Positions 7,601 through 11,841 of a DNA stretch of 11,841 nt are shown in pieces. This DNA is from an uncultured Gammaproteobacteria bacterium (lineage in GTDB: Bacteria > Pseudomonadota > Gammaproteobacteria > Steroidobacterales > Woeseiaceae), in NCBI GenBank assembly GCA_938003715.1, contig CALKYK010000209.1:1-11841 (forward strand), written 5' to 3'. Numbering within the stretch: position 1 is the stretch's first letter; the number at the start of each line of letters is the position of its first letter. The notes beneath the pieces are model-generated. The model saw only the letters and a program-made list of their open reading frames with translations. It made no database searches and was not told where the DNA came from. The translations under genes were made by a program, and so were the position numbers.

Positions 7601-7949
7601 CCGCTCGACGGCTGATCCGGCGCTGTATGCGCGCGCGCAGTCGATAGAGCAACGCCTCAAAGCCGAACGCGATCGCATCGCGGGCAACGGCACGCAGGGG
7701 CGTTTTTCAGTGAACCGCCCGGTGCCGGTTACCGGTCGCCTCGCACACGCGGCGTACAACCCGCACGCCAATGCGTACGGCCCGACAGCAACGCAGCGAA
7801 TGTCGCTGTCGATCGCCCAGGACCTCTTTGCCGATATCTCCGCGGTACTGACGAACCTCGTCGACGTCGAGTATGCGGCGCTGAAAACGGCGCTGGATGC
7901 GGCGAGCGTGCCCTGGACGCCCGGGCGCGGTGTGCTGACGCCGGAATAG
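4647..7949 (+). CDS. Large exported BNR/Asp-box beta-propeller protein (sortilin/VPS10-like repeats)
   Basis: The product has 1100 residues. A signal peptide (1-20) has a likely cut after Val-Tyr-Ala before Gln21, so the protein is exported. From about residue 40 to 740 it carries repeated Asp-box turns of the S-x-D-x-G-x-[TS]-W type. Examples are VNGGTTW (77-83), SRDGGQSW (130-137), STDGGATW (181-188) and SEDGGATW (247-254), followed by SADGGESW, LDLGETW, SDDRGDSW, SEDGGANW, STDRGRRW and VDGGGQW. Such repeats build beta-propeller blades, and the count suggests two propellers. After about residue 850 an Ig/FlgD-like strand region (GPVDAGFHRVAWDLRYP) is followed by an alpha-helical, charged C-terminal part. 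The architecture is that of annotated glycosyl-hydrolase-like BNR proteins, but I see no proven glycosidase active site, so ligand binding is as likely as catalysis. DUF2905 follows 5 nt later. Confidence 0.87.
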   Translation: MNRATAWALAAFLSPLCVYAQDDETSPGFNEDTFKGLEMRSIGPALMAGRIADIVLDPEDPSTWYVGVGSGGVWKTVNGGTTWTPVFDDEDAYSIGCITIDPNDRDTIWVGTGENVSGRHVAYGSGVYRSRDGGQSWENMGLAASEHIGMIRIDPRDSNVIYVAAQGPLWSAGGERGLYKSTDGGATWQKILGDGLGNAAIDDQYTGVSEVHLDPRDPDVLYAVSWQRFRNVAVLMDGGPGSGIHKSEDGGATWRRLEKGLPEEHMGKVGLAISPQDPDIVYATIELAHRKGGFYRSADGGESWEKRNDYISGGTGPHYYQEIFASPHQFERVYQMDVRLHYTDNGGTDFVEMPAGNKHVDHHALAFHPDDENYLLVGNDGGVYESLDLGETWRYIANMPIMQFYKVAVDYDEPFYNVYGGTQDNSSLGGPSRTDNNVGIRNSDWYLTLGADGHQSAVDPTNPDIIYANWQEGNLTRYDRRTGESVYIRPQPAADEVEERFNWDAPILISPHDPATLYFASFRVWRSDDRGDSWRTVSGDLTRNENRLRQPLMGRRWSFDSNWDLSAMSQYNTITSLSESPLVPGLLYAGTDDGLVQVSEDGGANWRSIDSLPGVPDYFFVNDIKADLHDADTVYVVVDDHKSGDFTPYVLKSTDRGRRWRSIASNLPERHILWRIVQDHVNPNLLFLGTEFGVFFTVDGGGQWTKLAGGAPNIAFRDLVIQTRENDLVGATFGRSLYILDDYSPLRAVTTSMLQNDVTLFPARTARWYLPKRPHSCTQTGCVDSQGDAYYVAPNPPFGAVMTYYLPEKLETRAERRQEAEKQRIDENEDVAFPSWEAIAAEEREDPPAIVLTVTDAQGGVVRHIEGPVDAGFHRVAWDLRYPVVNPWQPEAERNPNDSSVGVLVAPGTYRVSLARRIDGVTTDLGQSQAVEVVSIREPTLPGSSQDERVTYARRVDEMRRAANGTLESVDEILVELEAIKEALGRSTADPALYARAQSIEQRLKAERDRIAGNGTQGRFSVNRPVPVTGRLAHAAYNPHANAYGPTATQRMSLSIAQDLFADISAVLTNLVDVEYAALKTALDAASVPWTPGRGVLTPE

Positions 7950-7954
7950 ACCGC

Positions 7955-8155
7955 ATGCAGAAAACGCTGGTCATCGTCGGCTTGCTGATCGTGCTGGTCG
8001 GACTGGGATGGCCGTGGCTTTCCAAGCTGCCGCTCGGGCGACTGCCGGGGGACTTTGTCCTCGATCGCGAGAACTTTCGTCTCTATTTTCCGCTGACGAC
8101 GATGATCCTGGTCAGCGTGCTGCTGTCGCTGATCCTGTGGCTGTTCCGCAAATAA
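7955..8155 (+). CDS. DUF2905 family small membrane protein
   Basis: This 66-residue inner-membrane protein has two hydrophobic helices, about residues 4-21 and 46-63. Between them is a short loop with the family hallmark LGRLPGDFVLDRENFRLYFP and the end WLFRK. Its length is normal for DUF2905, and the function of that family is unknown. The ATG at 7955 is 5 nt after the stop of the beta-propeller gene and has no good ribosome-binding site of its own, so it is probably co-transcribed and coupled. DUF2905 genes occur beside many unrelated genes, so the neighbour need not share a role. Its stop codon overlaps the T-run (on the minus strand) of the convergent terminator. Confidence 0.9.
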   Translation: MQKTLVIVGLLIVLVGLGWPWLSKLPLGRLPGDFVLDRENFRLYFPLTTMILVSVLLSLILWLFRK

Positions 8156-8186
8156 AAAAGCGGCAGTAACTTCCGGTTACTGCCGC
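8154..8186 (-). terminator. Intrinsic terminator of the XRE/membrane-protein operon
   Basis: A perfect 11-bp stem, GCGGCAGTAAC (8160-8170) with GTTACTGCCGC (8176-8186), closes a 5-nt loop. On the minus strand it is followed at once by six T residues (8159-8154), the classic arrangement. The T-run overlaps the stop codon of the convergent DUF2905 gene. On the plus strand there is no T-run after the stem, so it should work mainly for minus-strand transcripts. Confidence 0.88.
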
Positions 8187-8228
8187 AAGGCACGAGTCGA
8201 AGCGTACGGAGATGAAACCGCTTCGCCG

Positions 8229-8429
8229 TTACGCCAGCTCCTCGGGAATGAAAATCTCCTCGATCTGCATGCCGAACAGTTGCGCGATGCGGAAGGCCAG
8301 CGGCAGTGCCGGGTCGTACTTGCCGTTCTCGATCGCGTTCACCGTCTGCCGTGATACGGCAAGGTGTCGCGCCAGGTCGGCCTGGGTCCAGTCGCGCTCG
8401 GCGCGCAGCACGCGCAGCCGGTTTTTCAC
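8229..8429 (-). CDS. XRE-family helix-turn-helix transcriptional regulator
   Basis: This small cytoplasmic DNA-binding protein (66 residues) is almost entirely one Cro/C1-type HTH domain. Residues 4-59 include TQADLARHLAVSRQTVNAIE (15-34), where the turn (LAVS) and the recognition helix (RQTVNAIENGK) are clear. The end EIFIPEE matches the common short XRE form ending in IFxxEE. The GTG start at 8429 overlaps the stop of the upstream membrane protein gene in a GTGA arrangement (4 nt), a standard translational coupling. Longer readings in this frame run antisense to good coding sequence in the partner gene and have no family similarity. With no ligand-binding domain, its activity may depend on the partner membrane protein. 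Repeated boxes in the shared promoter (8901-8967) suggest autoregulation. Confidence 0.92.
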   Translation of the reverse strand: MKNRLRVLRAERDWTQADLARHLAVSRQTVNAIENGKYDPALPLAFRIAQLFGMQIEEIFIPEELA

Positions 8430-8881
8430 CGGTAGCGCCACGTGCCGACGAGCTGGCCGAATACCCAGCCGATCATCATGACGAAAATGGTCCGGTCGGC
8501 GGTCAGGACCGGTGCACCGATGCGTTCCAGCAGGAAGTAGCCCATCGCGAAGATCGCGCCGGCGCCGAAGCCTGTGGCGAGACCCTCGAGCTGGATCCGG
8601 CGCACCAGTTCGTCCGCTTCGCGCAGGAATCGCAGGTAGGCGACCAGCGCGGCCAACGCAAACACATTCGGCATGACCGCAATCGCCGTCGCCACTCCGC
8701 GATGGAGCCCCGTACTGGTTTCCAGGAGCCAGACTCCGGCGACGAAGCTCACCCCCCATGCGAGCATCCAGCCCGTGAAACGATACTGGTTGCGGCGGTC
8801 CGTTGCCGTGCCGCAGCTGGCAGCCAGCGCCTGCCAGAAGCCCATGCGCCCGTCGCCGTTGTTGTCGGCCTGCACGATCAT
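8426..8881 (-). CDS. Four-helix integral membrane protein paired with an XRE regulator
   Basis: The product has 151 residues with four predicted membrane helices, at about 36-54, 64-84, 100-118 and 130-148. A charged loop between helices 2 and 3 (FLREADELVRRIQLEG, 85-100) recurs in uncharacterised membrane proteins encoded next to XRE regulators. There is no signal peptide. The short hydrophilic N-terminus (NNGDGRMG) is not conserved-looking, and Met13 is an alternative start, but a good ribosome-binding site (AAAGGGG, 8894-8888) supports ATG 8881. It is the first gene of a two-gene unit and overlaps the XRE start by 4 nt. The pairing suggests it senses something at the membrane or controls the regulator. 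Its function is unknown and no transporter signature is visible. Confidence 0.85.
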   Translation of the reverse strand: MIVQADNNGDGRMGFWQALAASCGTATDRRNQYRFTGWMLAWGVSFVAGVWLLETSTGLHRGVATAIAVMPNVFALAALVAYLRFLREADELVRRIQLEGLATGFGAGAIFAMGYFLLERIGAPVLTADRTIFVMMIGWVFGQLVGTWRYR

Positions 8882-8887
8882 GTCAAA

Positions 8888-8894
8888 CCCCTTT
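8888..8894 (-). promoter_or_regulatory. Ribosome-binding site of the membrane protein
   Basis: AAAGGGG on the minus strand ends 6 nt before ATG 8881 and decides the start over Met13. It is part of a 10-bp sequence, CCCTTTGTCA (8889-8898), repeated exactly at 8944-8953 across the -35 box. Confidence 0.6.
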
Positions 8895-8900
8895 GTCAGA

Positions 8901-8967
8901 ATGTAAAGTTTCCTTGATATGCAGAAATGTACAGGTCCCTTTACCCTTTGTCAAGGGTTCTTTACAT
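8901..8967. promoter_or_regulatory. Repeated GTAAAG boxes around the XRE operon promoter (candidate operators)
   Basis: ATGTAAAG (8901-8908) and CTTTACAT (8960-8967) are a perfect 8-bp inverted pair flanking the promoter. A third box, CTTTAC (8939-8944), lies in the -35/-10 spacer, 21 bp (two helical turns) from the outer one. Boxes before -35, in the spacer and just after the transcription start are where a repressor such as the encoded XRE protein would bind. Confidence 0.45.
8926..8954 (-). promoter_or_regulatory. Sigma-70 promoter of the membrane protein/XRE operon
   Basis: On the minus strand a perfect -35 hexamer TTGACA (8954-8949) is followed after exactly 17 nt by TACATT (8931-8926), which matches four of six -10 positions. 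Transcription would start near 8919, giving a leader of about 38 nt before ATG 8881. This is the best promoter in the window. Confidence 0.75.
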
Positions 8968-8981
8968 AGAGTCAGCCGATC

Positions 8982-9126
8982 GCTGAGAGCGAATCAACGG
9001 GCGTGAGACAAGGCGAGCGGCGCCGGGAAAGCGGAGCGTATACGGAAATACGTGAGCATTTCGAGGCGCCGATCGTAGCAGGACGCCACGGAGCAGGGAG
9101 GACGGTCCAGGCGTTTCAGGACGAGG
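8982..9126. repeat. Tandem repeat copy A
   Basis: This copy aligns with 9171-9315 at an offset of exactly 189 nt. The first 22 nt have four differences. The remaining roughly 120 nt differ at only one base (A at 9099 against T at 9288). It contains the 52-nt stem-loop 9019-9070. Downstream, AGGACG occurs at 9080, 9099 and 9118, at even 19-nt spacing. The 44 nt between the copies (9127-9170) are only loosely similar to what follows copy B. Confidence 0.92.
9019..9070. repeat. 52-nt structured element, copy 1
   Basis: Arms GGCGCC (9019-9024) and GGCGCC (9065-9070) pair. Inside them GAAA (9027-9030) pairs with TTTC (9059-9062). After an asymmetric-looking internal loop, CGTAT (9037-9041) pairs with ATACG (9048-9052) around a 6-nt loop, ACGGAA. 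It shares length and layout with copies 2 and 3. Confidence 0.75.
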
Positions 9127-9170
9127 GAGAAGTCGCTGGAAACGAATCGAAACCGCAGGAGTCGCGGTCT

Positions 9171-9315
9171 GCTGAGGGCGATTCAGCAGGCGTGAGACAA
9201 GGCGAGCGGCGCCGGGAAAGCGGAGCGTATACGGAAATACGTGAGCATTTCGAGGCGCCGATCGTAGCAGGACGCCACGGAGCAGGGTGGACGGTCCAGG
9301 CGTTTCAGGACGAGG
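9171..9315. repeat. Tandem repeat copy B
   Basis: This is the second copy of the unit at 8982-9126, nearly identical from 9190 on. It contains the stem-loop 9208-9259, identical to that in copy A. The one internal change (T at 9288) breaks the middle AGGACG box. Near-identity points to a recent duplication or ongoing conversion. Confidence 0.92.
9208..9259. repeat. 52-nt structured element, copy 2
   Basis: It is identical in sequence to copy 1 (9019-9070) and sits at the same place in the second tandem unit. Confidence 0.75.
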
Positions 9316-9376
9316 AAAAAGTCGCCGAAAAAACGCAGTGTACACGCCAGTACATGAGGCTTTTTCGGCGACTTTT
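9316..9376 (-). terminator. Probable terminator hairpin after the pilT-pilU operon
   Basis: A perfect 16-bp stem (9317-9332 with 9361-9376) lies 30 nt past the stop of the last pilus gene. On the minus strand the stem ends CGGCGAC followed by five T residues (9320-9316), so RNA polymerase leaving the operon would meet a G/C core followed by a U-run. The 28-nt loop holds a second 5-bp stem and is longer than usual for a terminator. Plus-strand transcripts would also see four T residues, so it may act both ways. Confidence 0.6.
9321..9372. repeat. 52-nt structured element, diverged copy 3
   Basis: Aligned without gaps to copy 1, 35 of 52 positions match. Arms GTCGCC (9321-9326) and GGCGAC (9367-9372) pair. 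GAAAAA (9327-9332) pairs with TTTTTC (9361-9366). TGTAC (9339-9343) pairs with GTACA (9350-9354) around the loop ACGCCA. At four paired positions both partners differ from copy 1 yet still pair. Confidence 0.72.
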
Positions 9377-9405
9377 GACGATGTACTGGAGCGGCTGGGA
9401 CGTCG

Positions 9406-10464
9406 TCAGCCGCCGAAGTTGACTTTTGCTTCGAGATTGGCGCGCGAGTCGGCATGCGACATGGCCTCGTCGAGCGTAATCGTGCCGGCCTTGTACAGCG
9501 CGAGCAGCGCATCGTCGAAGTTCTGCATGCCTTTTTCGCCGCTGTCGCGGAGCGCATCCTTCACCTCGGTGATATCGCCCTTCAGGATCAGGTCCTTGAT
9601 GTGAGGCGTGTTCAGCATCAGCTCCACCGCCGCCACGCGCTTGCCGGTGCGGGCGCGTACGAGCCGCTGCGACAGGATGGCGCGAAGGTAATGCGCCAGG
9701 TCCATGAATACCTGTGAATGCTGCGCCTGCGGGAACATGTTGATGATGCGGTCCAGCGTTTCCGGCGCGTTGTTAGCATGCAGCGTCGCAAGCACCAGGT
9801 GCCCGGTGCCGGCCATGTCGATCGCCGACTGCATCGACTCGCGATCCCGGATCTCGCCGATCTGGATCACGTCGGGCGCGGCACGCATCGCGCTTTTGAG
9901 CGCGCGCGTGTAGGACTTCGTATCGAGACCCACCTCGCGCTGATTGACGATTGAACGCTTGTTCGGGTGCAGGAACTCGATCGGGTCCTCGATCGTGATG
10001 ATGTGCGACGAGGTTTTCTCGTTGCGGTGATTGATCATCGCCGCAAGCGTTGTCGATTTGCCGGCACCTGCCGCCCCGACCATCAGGATCAGGCCCCGCT
10101 TCAGCATGACCAGTTCCTTCATCTGCTCTGGCATGCCGAGTTCGTCCAGGGTCGGCATCTCGGCGGTGATGTAGCGCAGCACCATCGCGACGTTGCCGCG
10201 CTGGTGGAAGATGTTCACACGAAACCGGCCGAGGCCCGGTTCGGAGATAGCGAAGTCGATTTCGAACTCGCGGGTGAAGTACTCGAGCTGGTCCTCGTCC
10301 ATCAGCTCGATCGCCGCCTGCTTGACCATCTTCGGCGTCATCTCTAGCTTGTTCACCGGCATGATCTTGCCGTCGATCTTGATCTTGGCCGGCGCGAACG
10401 GTGCGAAAAACAGGTCCGACGCCTTTTTTTCGACCATCAGTTTGAACAGGGGTTTGACGTTCAT
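9406..10464 (-). CDS. Third PilT/PilU-family type IV pilus ATPase
   Basis: This 352-residue cytoplasmic hexameric motor ATPase belongs to the pilus retraction family. An N-terminal PAS-like domain (1-100) is followed by a RecA-like domain. Walker A is GAAGAGKST (130-138, Lys136), the Asp box is ITIEDPIE (156-163), Walker B is DVIQIGEIRD (198-207, Glu204), and the His box is GHLVLATLHAN (221-231). All catalytic elements are present, so it should hydrolyse ATP. Walker A has Ala at 132 and 134 where PilT and PilU usually have Thr and Ser. The protein is shorter than the PilU encoded upstream and lacks its long C-terminal tail, ending at NFGG. ATG 10464 has AGGAC about 9 nt upstream and lies 24 nt after pilU. 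It is a paralogue rather than a broken copy. Whether it helps retraction or runs a separate task is unknown. Confidence 0.9.
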   Translation of the reverse strand: MNVKPLFKLMVEKKASDLFFAPFAPAKIKIDGKIMPVNKLEMTPKMVKQAAIELMDEDQLEYFTREFEIDFAISEPGLGRFRVNIFHQRGNVAMVLRYITAEMPTLDELGMPEQMKELVMLKRGLILMVGAAGAGKSTTLAAMINHRNEKTSSHIITIEDPIEFLHPNKRSIVNQREVGLDTKSYTRALKSAMRAAPDVIQIGEIRDRESMQSAIDMAGTGHLVLATLHANNAPETLDRIINMFPQAQHSQVFMDLAHYLRAILSQRLVRARTGKRVAAVELMLNTPHIKDLILKGDITEVKDALRDSGEKGMQNFDDALLALYKAGTITLDEAMSHADSRANLEAKVNFGG

Positions 10465-10488
10465 CGAGCGTGAGTCCTGTATTCCGGC

Positions 10489-11646
10489 CTAGTACGTCTT
10501 GGCCGAATCCTCTTCCATGATGTGCAGGCTTTCGGCCTGCTGGTCGGCGATCGATGTTTCGCGTTTCGACTCCAGCTTGACGCGCAGCCTGAGCTCGTTC
10601 TTCGAGTCGGCGTTGCGCATCGCCTCCTCGTAGGAAATGATGCCGTCCTCGTACAGGGCGAACAGCGCCTGGTCGAAAGTCTGCATGCCGAGCCGCGTCG
10701 ACTTGGCCATGATTTCCTTGATATGCCCGACCTCGCCCTTGAAGATCAGGTCCGCGATCAGCGGCGAATTCAGCATGATCTCCATCGCTGCGACGCGACC
10801 GATGCCGGTCTCGCGGGGAATCAGCCGCTGCGAGACGAACGCCTTCGTATTCAGCGACAGGTCCATCAGGAGCTGCTGCCTGCGCTCTTCGGGAAAGAAG
10901 TTGATGATGCGGTCGAGCGCCTGGTTGGCACTGTTCGCGTGCAGCGTCGCCAGGCAGAGGTGGCCGGTCTCCGCGAACTGGATACCGTATTCCATCGTCT
11001 CCTTGTCGCGGATCTCGCCGATCAGGATCACGTCCGGCGCCTGACGCAGCGTGTTCTTCAGCGCGGCGTGCCAGTTGTCCGTGTCGACACCTACCTCGCG
11101 CTGCGTGATCACGCAGCCCTTGTGTGGATGGACGTACTCGACCGGGTCCTCGATCGAGATGATGTGGCCTTTCGAATTTTCATTGCGATGGCCGATCATC
11201 GCTGCGAGCGTCGTCGATTTACCGGAGCCCGTGCCGCCGACGACGATGCACAGGCCGCGCTTGTTCATGACTACGTCTTTCAGGATCGGCGGGAGTTCGA
11301 GTCCCTCGAGGGTCGGGATCTCGGTAGTGATCGTGCGCAGCACGGCGCCGACGTAGCCCTGCTGGATGAACGCGCTGACACGGAAGCGACCGATGCCCTG
11401 CGGCGTGATCGCAAAGTTGCACTCCTTGGTCGCGTCGAATTCCTTGATCTGCTTGTCGTTCATGATGGAGCGCACCATCATCGCCGACTGCTCGGACGAC
11501 AGCGGCGTGTCGGTTGCCTTGTGGATCGTACCGTCGACCTTGATCGCCGGCGGGAAGCCGGCCGTGATGAAAAGGTCCGAGCCTTCCTTCTCGACCATTT
11601 TCTTCAGCAGGTTCTGCGTTAGCCGCACTGCCTGTTCGCGTTCCAT
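10489..11646 (-). CDS. pilU: Type IV pilus retraction ATPase PilU
   Basis: PilU is the accessory retraction motor that works with PilT at the base of the type IV pilus on the cytoplasmic side. The protein has 385 residues, close to the roughly 382 of Pseudomonas PilU. An N-terminal domain (about 12-105) includes EGSDLFITAG and GIGRFRVSAF. The ATPase domain carries Walker A GGTGSGKST (137-145, Lys143), the Asp box ISIEDPVE (163-170), Walker B DVILIGEIRD (205-214, Glu211) and the His box GHLCLATLHAN (228-238). PilU-type features include CNFAI, CVITQREVGVDT and the acidic tail after residue 355. ATG 11646 follows a GGAGGGAG ribosome-binding sequence about 11 nt upstream. It lies 42 nt downstream of pilT and 24 nt upstream of the third ATPase, so one operon is likely. 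Confidence 0.93.
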   Translation of the reverse strand: MEREQAVRLTQNLLKKMVEKEGSDLFITAGFPPAIKVDGTIHKATDTPLSSEQSAMMVRSIMNDKQIKEFDATKECNFAITPQGIGRFRVSAFIQQGYVGAVLRTITTEIPTLEGLELPPILKDVVMNKRGLCIVVGGTGSGKSTTLAAMIGHRNENSKGHIISIEDPVEYVHPHKGCVITQREVGVDTDNWHAALKNTLRQAPDVILIGEIRDKETMEYGIQFAETGHLCLATLHANSANQALDRIINFFPEERRQQLLMDLSLNTKAFVSQRLIPRETGIGRVAAMEIMLNSPLIADLIFKGEVGHIKEIMAKSTRLGMQTFDQALFALYEDGIISYEEAMRNADSKNELRLRVKLESKRETSIADQQAESLHIMEEDSAKTY

Positions 11647-11688
11647 TCTCTAATTCTCCCTCCGGTCGACCCGTTCCGTGGCGCCGCC

Positions 11689-11841
11689 CTAGAAGTTCTC
11701 CTTGTTGACCGCCCGGAACCGGGCCTCTTCCTTGTTGATGAGACCTTTCGACATCAGTTCTGCCAGGTTCTGGTCGAGCGTCTGCATACCCGAACCCTGC
11801 CCGGTCTGGATCGCCGAGTACATCTGCGCAATCTTGCCTTC
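11689..11841 (-). CDS. pilT: Type IV pilus retraction ATPase PilT, C-terminal end (partial)
   Basis: Only the last 50 residues are present; the gene continues beyond the right edge. The segment starts EGKIAQMYSAIQTGQGSGMQ, continues with LINKEEA and ends KENF before TAG (11691-11689). This matches the PilT C-terminus, where helices after QMYSAIQTG pack against the neighbouring subunit and the chain ends near ENF. PilT is the main motor for pilus retraction, twitching and DNA uptake. The order pilT-pilU is the one known from Pseudomonas. Promoter, start and catalytic motifs lie outside the window. Confidence 0.93.
   Translation of the reverse strand, partial: EGKIAQMYSAIQTGQGSGMQTLDQNLAELMSKGLINKEEARFRAVNKENF

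Larger units (their letters stand above)
8971..9405. repeat. Non-coding repeat region between the XRE operon and the pilus operon
   Basis: No gene is supported here. The stretch consists of two tandem copies of a structured repeat with a 189-bp period and a third, diverged stem-loop that doubles as the pilus operon terminator. Open frames cross it on both strands, but only because 189 is a multiple of three and the sequence is GC-rich. Confidence 0.8.

Noticed and set aside
8229..8759. Longer N-terminal reading of the XRE gene
   Set aside because: The extra residues come from an alternative frame of the membrane protein gene and are Arg/Gly/Pro-rich. GTG 8429 gives exactly the HTH domain with a 4-nt overlap.
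9001..9315. CRISPR array or tRNA/riboswitch reading of the repeats
   Set aside because: There are only two units of about 145 nt with no short regular repeats and variable spacers, no cas gene, no cloverleaf and no known riboswitch core.
8962..9345. Minus-strand open frame across the same repeats
   Set aside because: It has the same cause as the plus-strand frame. It would run through the stem-loops and into the XRE operon promoter region.
9003..9422. Plus-strand open frame encoding two nearly identical peptide repeats
   Set aside because: The peptide repeat follows from the DNA repeat whose 189-nt period is a multiple of three. There is no ribosome-binding site, the composition is Arg/Gly-rich and unlike a family, and the opposite strand is equally open. 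The conserved feature is base pairing, not codons.
10522..11622. Plus-strand open frame of 366 codons
   Set aside because: It is an antisense shadow of pilU, whose ATPase motifs are intact. The composition is Arg/Asp/Val-biased with no recognisable family.

Overview
The window is high-GC, densely coded DNA that looks chromosomal and gammaproteobacterial. This rests on a pilT-pilU operon close in sequence pattern to the Pseudomonas type, a pyrB fragment with the HPGPxNRG signature, a Pseudomonas-like acdS and a DUF2905 protein. I see no transposase, phage gene, integrase, tRNA or rRNA, and I cannot name the genus.

Layout. (1) Positions 1-3585, plus strand, form one tight run. It holds the 3' end of pyrB (aspartate carbamoyltransferase), a PyrK-like FAD/[2Fe-2S] oxidoreductase overlapping pyrB by 8 nt, an exported serine hydrolase of the beta-lactamase fold overlapping PyrK by 1 nt, and an ACC deaminase (acdS) 3 nt further on. 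(2) Positions 3586-4646 hold a candidate 38-residue membrane microprotein ending in CPHC (minus), a DUF1801/YdeI-type protein (minus), and a divergent intergenic region with an inverted repeat. (3) Positions 4647-8155, plus strand, hold a 1100-residue exported BNR/Asp-box beta-propeller protein and, 5 nt later, a DUF2905 membrane protein. (4) Positions 8154-8970, minus strand, hold a two-gene unit: a four-helix membrane protein and an XRE regulator overlapping by 4 nt. It has a recognisable sigma-70 promoter with repeated sequence boxes and an intrinsic terminator. (5) Positions 8971-9405 are non-coding repeats. (6) Positions 9406-11841, minus strand, are a type IV pilus retraction operon: pilT (3' end only), pilU and a third PilT/PilU paralogue.

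The best candidate for something undescribed is in region 5. A segment of about 145 bp is duplicated in tandem with a 189-bp period. Each copy carries a 52-nt stem-loop. A third, diverged 52-nt stem-loop of identical length and layout forms the hairpin just after the pilus operon. Comparing the two versions, four base pairs change on both sides and keep pairing. The fold is therefore under selection, and the three copies form a family of structured intergenic elements. The other items worth a look are the CPHC microprotein, the three-ATPase pilus operon, the orphan PyrK next to pyrB, and the acdS with its linked exported hydrolase.
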